A DNA stretch of 64,000 nt. Source: Flavobacterium sp. CF136. Lineage in GTDB: Bacteria; Bacteroidota; Bacteroidia; Flavobacteriales; Flavobacteriaceae. The stretch is from positions 1 through 64,000 of the forward strand of contig NZ_AKJZ01000015.1 in assembly GCF_000282055.1 (NCBI RefSeq), read 5' to 3'. A program made the position numbers and the translations under genes. The notes beneath the pieces were generated by a model. It searched no databases and had not been told where the DNA came from. It saw only the letters and a list, made by a program, of their open reading frames with translations. Below, in pieces: positions 27,072 to 36,107 of the stretch; the stretch's first letter is position 1, and every line of letters begins with the position of its first letter.

Positions 27072-28183
27072 GAATAAATATTGCAGCTTCACATCGCTTT
27101 CATTTATTAGATTTAGCCAGAGAATTAGAATTATTAGGACATGATGTTCGTTTTTATTCCTATGTACCTACTAAGCGCGCTTTGCAATATGGTTTGAAAA
27201 AAGAGTCAAGTTTTTCTTTGCTTTTTATAATGTTGCCTTTTTTAGGTCTGGTAAAATTGTCAAAAAAAGCTTCGTGGTCGCTAAAATTGATTAATTGGGC
27301 ATTAGATAGTTATTTGACATTTTTTATGAAGCCGTGTGATGTGTATATTGCTTTAGGGACAGTTTATAAAAACTCGCTTGTAAGTGCTAAGAAAAAATTT
27401 AATGCTATTACCATATTAGAATGGGGGAGCAAGCATATTGAAGAACAACAAAGAATTTTATCTCTGATTCCTAAAGTAGTGCAACAGGATAAGTATTTTA
27501 TAAATCGTTCTTTGGCAGGCTATAAACTTGCCGATTATATAGCTATAGCTTCTGATCATGTTAAACAAAGCTTTATTGAACGAGGTGTCTCTGAGCAAAA
27601 GTTAATTCAAAACCCGTATGGTGTAGATTTGTCAATGTTTGCCCCTACAGAATTATCTTCTGAAAAAAATTACGATATAATCATGGTAGGGGGTTGGAGT
27701 TATCGAAAAGGATGTGATTTACTGATAGAATATTTTAAAAATTCTGAATTGACTTTTTTACACGTGGGATCTATTGTTGATTTATCATTTCCTGATTTTG
27801 ATAATATGACACATGTAGATAGTGTCGATCAAAAAAAATTATTAGAGTATTATAAAAAAGCCAAAATATTTATTCTTGTGTCAAGAGAAGAAGGTTTGGC
27901 TATGGTACAATCTCAAGCATTAGCATGTGGTTTACCAATTGTTTGTACTAAAGATACCGGTGGTCGAGATCTTAGAGGTTTTTTACAAGATAAAAAATGG
28001 ATTATAGAATTGCAAAATTTTACGATTCAAGACTTAGATTCAAGTATAAAAGAAGCTTTAGTCTTAGCACAAACTCAAATGGGACTTAGATCATATTCTA
28101 CGAATGTAAGTGATTCTTTGAACTGGAATGCTTATGGAGGGCGTTATAATAAAAATTTGGAGAAAATTTTAAAACTAAATTAA
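27068..28183 (+). CDS. Glycosyltransferase family 4
   Basis: This 371-residue GT-B fold enzyme starts MRINIAASHRFHLLDLARELELL. The C-terminal donor-binding half has IIMVGGWSYRKGCDLLIEYF (about 206-225) and the segment REEGLAMVQSQALACGLPIV (about 275-294). In GT4 the usual ExxxxxxxE pair reads with a Gln at the second position, which is noted as unusual. It overlaps the previous gene by 4 bp. It should add a sugar to the lipid-linked repeat; donor and acceptor are unknown. Confidence 0.82.
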   Translation: MRINIAASHRFHLLDLARELELLGHDVRFYSYVPTKRALQYGLKKESSFSLLFIMLPFLGLVKLSKKASWSLKLINWALDSYLTFFMKPCDVYIALGTVYKNSLVSAKKKFNAITILEWGSKHIEEQQRILSLIPKVVQQDKYFINRSLAGYKLADYIAIASDHVKQSFIERGVSEQKLIQNPYGVDLSMFAPTELSSEKNYDIIMVGGWSYRKGCDLLIEYFKNSELTFLHVGSIVDLSFPDFDNMTHVDSVDQKKLLEYYKKAKIFILVSREEGLAMVQSQALACGLPIVCTKDTGGRDLRGFLQDKKWIIELQNFTIQDLDSSIKEALVLAQTQMGLRSYSTNVSDSLNWNAYGGRYNKNLEKILKLN

Positions 28184-28205
28184 TGGATAAATTTTATAAT
28201 AATTA

Positions 28206-29468
28206 ATGAATTTTTCCAAACTTGCAAAATACAGCGTTATATTATCAACAATTCCAGCATTATATGTTAGTATTAATCATGGTAAAATAGCATTAATATC
28301 TATATTGTGTTCATATTTTCTTTTAGGAGGAATGTTAATTATTGGGAGTAAGTTAAAGATTGTAAATGAAAAAATAAACAGAAATTTTGATAGTGTCTTT
28401 TATATAAAATTATTTTTATATTATAATCTTTTAGTATTAATAAGAGGTTTATATGATGCTAAATCAGAACAAGATTGGGTAGTTATATTTTCAGCAACAA
28501 TTCCTTTGTTTTTAGTAATTCATTTTTCTATTTATTTGGCGGCATATAAAACATCAATTAGTAGTCTTATTAAATCCTTTATAACTTATGGTGTAGTTCT
28601 TTCTTTTTTTATATATTTATTAGCTCCACCTTTGTCTCTTGATTTTGCAAAGTCGATATCTCCAATTTATTTAATGATATTTATGATTCCTTATGTAAAT
28701 AAAAAGAATCGTATTTTTATTATTTTCTTGACACTTATGTCATTTTTTAGTGATTTTTCAAATCGTTCCAATCTTCTTAATATTTGCGTTGCTTTTATTA
28801 TAACACTTACCTTTTTATGGCATAGTAAGAGTTGGATATTAAATTTAATTAAAGGAGTGAGATTTTTTTTATTAGCTTCTCCAGTTGTTTTTTTAATATT
28901 AGGATTATCTGGCATTTTTAATATTTTTTTACTTGGAGATATGATGGATACTTATAGTATTGAATATGGTGGAGGTAATAAACAAGATCTTTTAGTTGAT
29001 TCTAGAACAAGTATTTATGTTGATGTATTTTCTCAACTAAAAAAAGAAGACAGTTTTATTTTTGGATTAGGAGCTTCGGGTAAAACGAAAACATCTTTAT
29101 CTGATGTTTCTTATGCTGATTTTGATAAAGTATATAAAGAAGGACGTAGAAGAACAGAATCGGGTATGCTTAATTATATACAATGGGGAGGGATGATTGG
29201 AGGATTAGTTTATTTTTTACTTTTTGTCAAAGCATCATATTTGGGTATTTATAAATCTCAAAATTGGTTTTGCATAATGTTAGGAGTTTGGGTAGCTTTT
29301 AAAGGTCTCTTTTCATTTATAGAAGATGCAACTTATTTTTCAGTAAGTTCAATATTTATTTTTTTTGCGATTGGAATTTGCATGAGTAAAAGTATTCGAG
29401 TTTTAACAGATTCAGAAATAAAAATATTCTTTAACAAATTTTTAAAATTTAATTTAGGTAACAAATAA
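28206..29468 (+). CDS. Wzy-like polysaccharide polymerase or O-antigen ligase family protein
   Basis: This 420-residue polytopic protein has about 10-12 hydrophobic helices and one large periplasmic loop (around residues 245-310, with SRTSIYVDVFSQL, IFGLGASGKTKT and TESGMLNYIQWGG). Such a loop, with FGLG followed by a later small-residue motif, is the pattern of Wzy/O-antigen ligase proteins. In the cluster between two glycosyltransferase-like genes it is the best candidate for the repeat-unit polymerase. Sequence conservation in this family is low, so the call rests on topology and context. Confidence 0.7.
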   Translation: MNFSKLAKYSVILSTIPALYVSINHGKIALISILCSYFLLGGMLIIGSKLKIVNEKINRNFDSVFYIKLFLYYNLLVLIRGLYDAKSEQDWVVIFSATIPLFLVIHFSIYLAAYKTSISSLIKSFITYGVVLSFFIYLLAPPLSLDFAKSISPIYLMIFMIPYVNKKNRIFIIFLTLMSFFSDFSNRSNLLNICVAFIITLTFLWHSKSWILNLIKGVRFFLLASPVVFLILGLSGIFNIFLLGDMMDTYSIEYGGGNKQDLLVDSRTSIYVDVFSQLKKEDSFIFGLGASGKTKTSLSDVSYADFDKVYKEGRRRTESGMLNYIQWGGMIGGLVYFLLFVKASYLGIYKSQNWFCIMLGVWVAFKGLFSFIEDATYFSVSSIFIFFAIGICMSKSIRVLTDSEIKIFFNKFLKFNLGNK

Positions 29469-29533
29469 CTTTTTAATGAAAATTATTAGAGTTGAGAAGT
29501 TGTATTGTTTAAAAAAAAGCACCGTATTTCAAT

Positions 29534-30526
29534 ATGAAAATAAAAGATGTATTAATTCGTGTTTTCAAAAAAGGACATAGAATCCTTTTCAATAAAAAAT
29601 TTGAAAATCCAGAATGTGATATTGACAGACAGTCAGCAAATGACAAGATTTATGACCTTTTAAACAGTAAAGAGCCTTGTATGATTGCAAGATTTGGGAC
29701 TACAGAATTGATTGCAATAAATAATTATCTCTGTATAACAAGTAATGAACGTTATTATAAAAAGATTTGGAATTACATTTCTGATAAAACACATTTGCCA
29801 TGGTGGGATGAAAAACATTTTAAATTTATGGAGATATATTCGGGTATTTTTCCGCCAACAAAAGAAATAGCAGAACGATTTTCCAGACTTTATCTTTCAG
29901 ATACACCTTCGATTGATTTATTAGGATCGTTCCAATATTATGAAAAATTTATGCCTCTGCGTTCTGATGTACAAAAAGTTCATTTAGAAACCCTATATCC
30001 TTTTTTTGTAGAAAGACCTTGGACTCGCGCCTTAAAAGGAAAAAAAGTATTGATAATTCATCCCTTTGAGGAAACTATACAGGAACAATATAAATTAAGA
30101 AATAAACTTTTTGATAATCCTGATATTCTTCCTGAATTTGAACTAATAACTTACAGAGCAATTCAGTCAGCAGCTGGTATTGAAGTACCCTATAAAGATT
30201 GGTTTGAAGCCTTAAAATATATGCAAGATGAGATAAGTGAAATTGATTTTGATATTTGTATTTTAGGTTGTGGAGCATATGGTTTACCTTTAGCAGCACA
30301 TATAAAAAGAATGGGTAGAAAAGCCTTTCACATGGGTGGGGGATTACAATTACTATTTGGCATTAAAGGTAAGCGTTGGGATAGAGCAAGTTACGGATAT
30401 GAATATGGAATACCTGAGTTGTTTGTTGAACCATATTGTAATTTATATAATCAATATTGGACAAAACCATTAAAAATTAACACTCCGGATAAAGCTTCAA
30501 ATATTGATGGAGCGACCTATTGGTAA
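29534..30526 (+). CDS. Putative glycosyltransferase, GT-D-like
   Basis: This 330-residue protein has no signal peptide or membrane helix. The segment MIARFGTTELIAI (about 49-61) resembles the RFGDGE-type motif of GT-D-fold glycosyltransferases (DUF1792 group), and FDICILGCGAYGLPLAAHI is a Rossmann-like strand-turn-helix. C-terminally GGGLQLLFGIKGKRWD and EYGIPELFVEPYC are not recognised. Its place among glycosyltransferases supports a role in assembling the repeat unit. It could also be a sugar-processing enzyme. The assignment is tentative. Confidence 0.55.
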   Translation: MKIKDVLIRVFKKGHRILFNKKFENPECDIDRQSANDKIYDLLNSKEPCMIARFGTTELIAINNYLCITSNERYYKKIWNYISDKTHLPWWDEKHFKFMEIYSGIFPPTKEIAERFSRLYLSDTPSIDLLGSFQYYEKFMPLRSDVQKVHLETLYPFFVERPWTRALKGKKVLIIHPFEETIQEQYKLRNKLFDNPDILPEFELITYRAIQSAAGIEVPYKDWFEALKYMQDEISEIDFDICILGCGAYGLPLAAHIKRMGRKAFHMGGGLQLLFGIKGKRWDRASYGYEYGIPELFVEPYCNLYNQYWTKPLKINTPDKASNIDGATYW

Positions 30527-30557
30527 GATTAATGAGTACTCAATAAATTATTCAATT

Positions 30558-31202
30558 ATGAATTTTATCAGACAAAAAGTTAAATATTTGATTCTTAAAT
30601 TCAAATATTCAAACGCTTATATTGATTCAACTGCCTTTGTTTCAATGGATTCTGTTTTGGATAAGGGAGTGAAAATTTTAAAAAGAGCCAGAGTAGGAAA
30701 TTGTAAAATAGGAAGATATAGTTATATAGGTATTAATTCTAATTTTTCAAATACAAACATAGGATCATTTTGTAGTATAGGACCTGATGTATTATGTGGT
30801 TTAGGTGATCATCCGATTGACTTTGTTTCTACTTATCCTGGATTTTATTCAAATCAGGCCTCTGGTTCATATTGGTTTGGGCATGTACATGATTTTAAAG
30901 AACAGCAAAATACTATTATTGAATCTGACGTTTGGATTGGGGCAAAAGTAATTATTAAAGGCGGAGTACATATTGGTATTGGCGCCATCATCGGAGCAGG
31001 TGCAGTAGTTACTAAAAACATACCTCCATATGCAATTGTTGGGGGGATTCCGGCAAAAATATTAAAATATAGATTTGATGAAAATTTAATTTCCTTATTA
31101 ATTGAATCAAAATGGTGGGAAAAGAATGAGGAAACATTAAAAAATCTTAGTAGTTATTTTAACGAACCTCTCGTTTTTTTAGAAAAACTGGAAAAATTTT
31201 AG
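30558..31202 (+). CDS. CatB-like hexapeptide O-acetyltransferase
   Basis: This 214-residue protein (ATG 30558; the frame opens 54 bp earlier but the ATG fits homologs) has hexapeptide repeats: KILKRARVGNCKIGRYSYIG, then SNFSNTNIGSFCSIGP, a loop with the probable catalytic His in GLGDHPIDF, and ESDVWIGAKVIIKGGVHIG and IGAGAVVTKNIPP. The order and the DHP loop match the xenobiotic/CatB acetyltransferases. In this cluster it probably O-acetylates a glycan sugar; antibiotic acetylation is possible but less likely. It is preceded by the GT-D-like gene and followed by another hexapeptide acyltransferase. Confidence 0.85.
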   Translation: MNFIRQKVKYLILKFKYSNAYIDSTAFVSMDSVLDKGVKILKRARVGNCKIGRYSYIGINSNFSNTNIGSFCSIGPDVLCGLGDHPIDFVSTYPGFYSNQASGSYWFGHVHDFKEQQNTIIESDVWIGAKVIIKGGVHIGIGAIIGAGAVVTKNIPPYAIVGGIPAKILKYRFDENLISLLIESKWWEKNEETLKNLSSYFNEPLVFLEKLEKF

Positions 31203-31247
31203 AAATAATAATAAGAAAAGTGTATCTGCTAAATTAATTTTCCATTT

Positions 31248-31850
31248 ATGAATTTAATTAAAATATTAAAAATTCCATATTATTTTTATAGATTTTTACG
31301 TGATATTTTATTTTGTACCCTCAATATAGGACATTGGCATAAATCATGGCGTTTCCATGGTTTGCCTTTGATTCAGAAATACAAAAAATCAAGTATAAAA
31401 ATAGGGACGAATTTCGTAGCATGCAGTAATCCTAAAAACAATACAATTGGTGTATTTCAAAAAGTAATCATTAAAACATGTTCACCCGAAGCAGTTATTC
31501 AAATTGGGAATCATGTTGGTATTTCAGGCGCCACTATTTCCAGTAATTCTAGAATTACGATTGGTAATAACGTTTTAATTGGGAGCGGTGTTTTAATAAC
31601 AGACAGTGATGCCCATTCTATAAATCCAAAGTTTAGAAATGATAAAAGTAAGATAATGTCTTCGCCAATTGTAATAGAAGATGATGTTTTTATTGGTGCT
31701 AGATCTATTGTTTTAAAAGGAATTACAATAGGAAGAGGAGCTTTGATTGGTGCAGGTTCAGTTGTTTCTAAAGACATTGAGGCTTTTGCAATAGTTGCCG
31801 GAAATCCTGCAAAAAAAATAGGTGATGTTCGAGACGAAAAATATCAATAA
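31248..31850 (+). CDS. Hexapeptide-repeat acyltransferase
   Basis: This 200-residue protein of the left-handed beta-helix class has repeats such as [19 protein letters not shown] and [20 protein letters not shown], a catalytic-type His in DSDAHSINP, and [20 protein letters not shown] and [13 protein letters not shown]. The first 60 residues have an aromatic, Lys-rich stretch ([13 protein letters not shown] and [10 protein letters not shown]). It is probably an acetyl-CoA-dependent O-acetyltransferase. It is one of five acyltransferases in the locus. Confidence 0.83.
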   Translation: MNLIKILKIPYYFYRFLRDILFCTLNIGHWHKSWRFHGLPLIQKYKKSSIKIGTNFVACSNPKNNTIGVFQKVIIKTCSPEAVIQIGNHVGISGATISSNSRITIGNNVLIGSGVLITDSDAHSINPKFRNDKSKIMSSPIVIEDDVFIGARSIVLKGITIGRGALIGAGSVVSKDIEAFAIVAGNPAKKIGDVRDEKYQ

Positions 31851-31865
31851 AATTTATTTTCTTCA

Positions 31866-32696
31866 ATGAGACAAATAGCAGTTCTATTAACCTGTTTCAA
31901 TAGAAAACAAAAAACAATAAATTGTTTAAATCAGCTTTTTAAACTTAAAAGTGATTTAGATGTATATTTAGTTGATGACGACTCAACAGATGACACAAGT
32001 AAGGCAGTAGTAAAAGAATTTCCACAAGTAAATTTGATTAAAGGATCAGGAAATTTATTTTGGAATAAAGGAATGAATTTGGCTTGGGAACATGCAGCCA
32101 AAAAAAACTATGATTATTATATTTGGTTAAATGACGATGTTGTTATTTATGAAAATTGTTTTGATGAACTTTATTCATGTGTAGATTTGACAGAAAATAA
32201 TGCAATCATATCAGGAATTATTGAGACTTCAGATAAGAAAGATATTTTATATGGAGGTTTTGATTCTAATAAGAAGCTAATTAAACCAAATGGGAGTTTA
32301 AATCCTATTAGAAATATGAATGGTAATGTAGTAATTGTACCTAAGAGAGTTTATGAAATTTTAGGTTGTCTAGACAATCATTACCATCATGATTTAGGAG
32401 ATGTTGATTACGGTTTGCGTGCACAAAATAATGGTATTGGTGTTTATACAACGAGAATTCCTATCGCAAGCGGAGAAAAAAATGATATTTGTCGGGTAAG
32501 GCAAAATAACTCTAATATCTTAAAAAGATTTAAAAAGTTGTATTCTCCATTAGGAGCAAATCCTAAAATTATATTTTATTATAGAAACAAATATTTTGGT
32601 TTTGCAAATGCTGTATTCTATTTCATTTTTTTACATTTTATAAATCTTATTCCCGATAGGTTAAACAAATTGCTTTTTGGCAGTCGTTACGTTTAA
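31866..32696 (+). CDS. Glycosyltransferase family 2
   Basis: This 276-residue GT-A enzyme opens with IAVLLTCFNRKQKTINCLNQL, then LVDDDSTDDTSKAVV and the DxD-like WLNDDVVIYENCF (about 89-101), which binds the nucleotide sugar with metal. GLRAQNNGIGVY and YHHDLGDVDYGL are the later acceptor-side segments with the conserved acidic residue. The ending has hydrophobic helices (ANAVFYFIFLHFINLIP), so it may be membrane-associated. It follows the acyltransferase by 15 bp. Rhamnosyltransferase-like sequences are similar, but donor specificity is not readable. Confidence 0.88.
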   Translation: MRQIAVLLTCFNRKQKTINCLNQLFKLKSDLDVYLVDDDSTDDTSKAVVKEFPQVNLIKGSGNLFWNKGMNLAWEHAAKKNYDYYIWLNDDVVIYENCFDELYSCVDLTENNAIISGIIETSDKKDILYGGFDSNKKLIKPNGSLNPIRNMNGNVVIVPKRVYEILGCLDNHYHHDLGDVDYGLRAQNNGIGVYTTRIPIASGEKNDICRVRQNNSNILKRFKKLYSPLGANPKIIFYYRNKYFGFANAVFYFIFLHFINLIPDRLNKLLFGSRYV

Positions 32697-32721
32697 ATTA
32701 TTAAGATAATAAATTGATACA

Positions 32722-33891
32722 ATGAAAATCCTTCGTGTCATTTCGTCAATGCATCCCAGTAAAGGAGGTCCTTGTCAGGGGATTCGTAATGCTATACCTT
32801 ATTTTCGAGAGGCAGGAATTACAAGTGAGGTGGTTTGTATGGATGATAGCGATAGTAATTATCCAGTTGTAGATGATTTTACTATTTATAAAGTAGGAAA
32901 TGGTAAAACATCTTATCAATATCAGCCAAAATTATTAAAATGGTTGGAAAATAATATTCTAAATTATGATTTTGTAATTGTCCATGGGCTTTGGCAGTAC
33001 CATAATTTAGCAGTTTATAAAACAATTAAATTACTGAGGAAACAAAATCAAAAAACTCCAAAAGTAATCATTATGCCTCATGGCATGTTAGATCCTTATT
33101 TTCAAAAAGCAACAGATAGAAAATGGAAGGCATTAAGGAATGAAATAGTTTGGACTTTTATAGAAAAAAAATGTATCAATAAAGCAGATGCTGTTTTTTT
33201 TACCTGCGAAGAAGAAATGCGATTAGCAGCTACCACTTTTAAAAGTTACAATCCTAAAAAAGTATTTAATGTTGGATATGGTATCCAGTTGCCTCCTGAT
33301 GATGATGATTTTAGAGAAGCTTTTTATAAAAGATGTCCTGCTGTTGAAAATCAAAAATACTTGCTTTTTTTGAGTCGTATTCATGAAAAAAAAGGTGTTG
33401 ATTTATTGATAAATGCCTACAATGAATTGTTTCAGGAAAATCAAGATTTACCTGATTTAGTTATAGCTGGTCCAATAATATCTGATTATGCGCAGAAAAT
33501 GATACAATTGGCTTCTAAGAATCCAAAAATACATTTTCCAGGGATGTTAACCAGCAGTGCAAAATGGGGTGCTTTTTATAATTGTGAAGCTTATTTATTG
33601 CCTAGTCATCAGGAAAATTTTGGTATTGCTATTGTTGAGGCAATGGCTTGTAAAAAGCCTGTTTTAGTAACAAAAAATGTAAATATTTGGAGTGAAATTC
33701 AGGAGGGTTCAGGAGGATGGATTATAGATTTAGAAGAAAAAAACACTTTAAAAAAAGCTTTGTCGGATATAATAACTAAATCAGAAGAAAGTTTATTAAC
33801 AATGGGATATAAAGCTTTTGAAACCTATCAAAATAATTTTGATGTTAAAGCTTGTGCAAATAAATTTATTGAAACCTTGAAGAGTATTTAA
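32722..33891 (+). CDS. Glycosyltransferase family 4
   Basis: This 389-residue GT-B enzyme starts MKILRVISSMHPSKGGPCQG with the glycine-rich acceptor-side loop. The C-terminal half has LFLSRIHEKKGVDLLINAY (about 213-231) and the donor-site ENFGIAIVEAMACKKPVLVT (about 296-315), a canonical ExxxxxxxE pair. PHGMLDPYFQKATDRKWK resembles WcaL/WbaZ-type enzymes. It abuts the next gene by 1 bp (TAATG). It adds one sugar to the repeat unit. Confidence 0.9.
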   Translation: MKILRVISSMHPSKGGPCQGIRNAIPYFREAGITSEVVCMDDSDSNYPVVDDFTIYKVGNGKTSYQYQPKLLKWLENNILNYDFVIVHGLWQYHNLAVYKTIKLLRKQNQKTPKVIIMPHGMLDPYFQKATDRKWKALRNEIVWTFIEKKCINKADAVFFTCEEEMRLAATTFKSYNPKKVFNVGYGIQLPPDDDDFREAFYKRCPAVENQKYLLFLSRIHEKKGVDLLINAYNELFQENQDLPDLVIAGPIISDYAQKMIQLASKNPKIHFPGMLTSSAKWGAFYNCEAYLLPSHQENFGIAIVEAMACKKPVLVTKNVNIWSEIQEGSGGWIIDLEEKNTLKKALSDIITKSEESLLTMGYKAFETYQNNFDVKACANKFIETLKSI

Positions 33892-34430
33892 TGGAGATTC
33901 CAAAATATATAGACACAATACCTAAGTCAGATAAGATTTACAGATTAGTCTGGCGAATTATATCATTATTTTTTTTTACTCCATTTTCACTTCCTTTTTT
34001 TAATGGCTGGAGAATTTTTTTATTAAAAATTTTTGGAGCAAAAATTGATAAAAATTGTAATATTTATGCTTCCGCTTATATTCCATCTCCAAGAAATTTA
34101 ATAATGGGTGTACATTCTACATTAGCGCCTGGAGTGCAATTGCATTTTGGGAAAACAATTATAGGAAATAAAGTAACTATTTCGCAAAGGACATATTTGT
34201 GTAGTGCCACTCACGAAACGAATTCTTTAAATGTTCCTTTTGTTGCAGGAGAAATAATAATTAAAGATTTTGTATGGATTGCGGCTGAAGCATTTATAAT
34301 GACCAATACAGTAATTGGTGAAGGTGCTATAGTTGGTGCCAGATCTGTTGTTGTAAAAAATGTAGAACCATGGACTATTGTTGGGGGAAATCCAGCTAAG
34401 TTTATTAAAAACAGAATATTAACGGATTGA
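33891..34430 (+). CDS. WcaF-like acetyltransferase
   Basis: This 179-residue protein matches the WcaF/colanic acid acetyltransferase group: an N-terminal hydrophobic region with SLFFFTPFSLPFFNGWRIFLLKIFGA, then hexapeptide repeats KNCNIYASAYIPSPRNLIMG and VTISQRTYLCSATHETN with the catalytic His in ATHE, and IKDFVWIAAEAFIMTNTVIG. The stop and start codons overlap with the preceding glycosyltransferase (TAATG), so the two are translationally coupled. Acetylation of a repeat-unit sugar is likely. Confidence 0.88.
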   Translation: MEIPKYIDTIPKSDKIYRLVWRIISLFFFTPFSLPFFNGWRIFLLKIFGAKIDKNCNIYASAYIPSPRNLIMGVHSTLAPGVQLHFGKTIIGNKVTISQRTYLCSATHETNSLNVPFVAGEIIIKDFVWIAAEAFIMTNTVIGEGAIVGARSVVVKNVEPWTIVGGNPAKFIKNRILTD

Positions 34431-34465
34431 TTTTATTCGTTAGAATTTATCTATATAGTATAATT

Positions 34466-35290
34466 ATGATTTCAATACTTATCCTCACTAAAAACGAAGA
34501 GCAAGATTTGCCTGGCTGCCTGGCATCAGTATCGTGGAGTGATGACATTCATGTTTTTGATTCTTTTAGTGATGATCAAACGGTAGCAATTGCTCAGGAT
34601 GCTGGGGCGACTATTACTCAGCGTGTTTTTGATAATTGGTCAGCACATCAGAATTGGGGCTTGGCTAACATTAAATTCAAATATCCATGGGTTCTTTATA
34701 TTGATGCTGACGAAAGAGTTTCAGAATCTTTATTAAATGCTATTAAAGTACTTAAGCCAAATGCTGACTCTGAATTTGTCGCATACGAACTTAGAAGAAG
34801 AGATTTTGCATGGAATGGGAAATGGCTGAAACATGCACAAATGTCTCCTTTTTATTTACGGTTGTTTCGTCCGGATAAAATGCGTTATGAAAGACTTGTA
34901 AATCCCGTTTCAATTCCTGATGGACCAACTGACAAAGTCGATGGCTTTTTAGATCATTATCCTTTTAGCAAAGGATTTAAATTTTGGATCCAACGTCATT
35001 TAAGTTATGCTGATATGGAAGCTTTAACAAGAGTCAAAGATTTAGAAAACGGCGCCGCTTTTTCTCTTAGAAAAGCTTTATTAAGTAAAGATTTTACAGA
35101 AAAAAGATACCATCAAAAAGGATTGTTTTACAAATTACCCGGACGTCCTTTAATAAAATGGTTTTATATGGTAGTAGTAAGAAGAGCATTTTTAGATGGA
35201 AGTGCCGGTTTAACTTATGCTACATTACAATCCATTTATGAGTATTTTATTGTTTTGAAAAGTAAAGAATTACTCCGTCAAAAAAAGTAA
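34466..35290 (+). CDS. Glycosyltransferase family 2 (WaaE/KdtX-like)
   Basis: This 274-residue protein begins at the ATG 34466 (MISILILTKNEEQDLPG); the longer frame opens 39 bp earlier but that leader is not conserved-looking. The N-terminal signature with TKNEEQDL, the HVFDSFSDDQTVAIA segment and YIDADERVS (DxD) match the subfamily of WaaE/KdtX-like enzymes that act on lipid A core or glycan precursors. LVNPVSIPDG and HYPFSKGFKFWIQRH follow. It precedes another family 2 gene by 32 bp. Confidence 0.88.
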   Translation: MISILILTKNEEQDLPGCLASVSWSDDIHVFDSFSDDQTVAIAQDAGATITQRVFDNWSAHQNWGLANIKFKYPWVLYIDADERVSESLLNAIKVLKPNADSEFVAYELRRRDFAWNGKWLKHAQMSPFYLRLFRPDKMRYERLVNPVSIPDGPTDKVDGFLDHYPFSKGFKFWIQRHLSYADMEALTRVKDLENGAAFSLRKALLSKDFTEKRYHQKGLFYKLPGRPLIKWFYMVVVRRAFLDGSAGLTYATLQSIYEYFIVLKSKELLRQKK

Positions 35291-35322
35291 ATAAAATAAG
35301 GTTTTTAAGCTAATCATAATTT

Positions 35323-36069
35323 ATGAAAGTTTCAGTTATTACAGTTTGTTACAATCGAAAAGCTACTATTGGACAATCAATAAAGAGTGTTTTAGATCAG
35401 GATTATCCGGATGTAGAATATATAATAGTCGACGGTAATTCATCAGACGGGACAAAGGATATCATTAAATCTTATTCAGATAAAATCACCAAATATATTT
35501 CAGAATCGGATAACGGAATGTATGATGCCATTAATAAAGGATTGGGTATGGCAACAGGAGATATAGTTGGCTTAATGCATTCGGATGATGTTTTCTATGA
35601 TACAACGGTAATTTCTAAAATAGTTGAGGTTTTTAAAAATAATCCAAATACCGATGCTATATATGGTAATGGTATTTATGTTACCAATGATGATGAACAG
35701 AAAATAGTAAGGAACAGGATTGGAGGAGAATATGATTATAAAAGATTGAAATCGGGCTGGTTGCCTTTGCATCCTACGGTTTATATCAAAAAAACGATTA
35801 TTGATAAATACGGAAATTATAACTTAAATTTTAAAATTGCCTCTGATACGGAATTTTTATTACGTTATCTGTTTAAATATAAAATAAGTATAATTTATCT
35901 TAATACTTATATCGTAAAAATGAGAATGGGAGGTTTAAGTACGAACTATAAAAGAGTACTTGAGGTATTAAAAGAAGATTACAATATTTACAAATTCCAT
36001 CAGATATCAGGTATAAAAGTTGTTTTTCAAAAAAAAATACTCGCCTTAATACAATATGTAAAAAAATAA
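35323..36069 (+). CDS. Glycosyltransferase family 2 (WcaA-like)
   Basis: This 248-residue GT-A enzyme has KVSVITVCYNRKATIGQSIKS, then VDGNSSDGTKDII (about 37-49), DNGMYDAINKGL (about 63-74), the MHSDDVF metal motif (about 86-92) and a WLPLHPTVY acceptor segment. The pattern fits the WcaA/WbbL-type family 2 enzymes that often follow the initiating transferase. It lies 38 bp before wcaJ. It probably adds the second sugar, but this cannot be proved by sequence. Confidence 0.9.
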   Translation: MKVSVITVCYNRKATIGQSIKSVLDQDYPDVEYIIVDGNSSDGTKDIIKSYSDKITKYISESDNGMYDAINKGLGMATGDIVGLMHSDDVFYDTTVISKIVEVFKNNPNTDAIYGNGIYVTNDDEQKIVRNRIGGEYDYKRLKSGWLPLHPTVYIKKTIIDKYGNYNLNFKIASDTEFLLRYLFKYKISIIYLNTYIVKMRMGGLSTNYKRVLEVLKEDYNIYKFHQISGIKVVFQKKILALIQYVKK

Positions 36070-36107
36070 ATTTGTTATGATAAATAGTAAAAAGATTTTT
36101 TAGACTT

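Noticed and set aside
30504..30557. Upstream extension of the CatB-like gene
   Set aside because: It overlaps the preceding gene by 23 bp and adds a leader not seen in the family; the ATG at 30558 is preferred.
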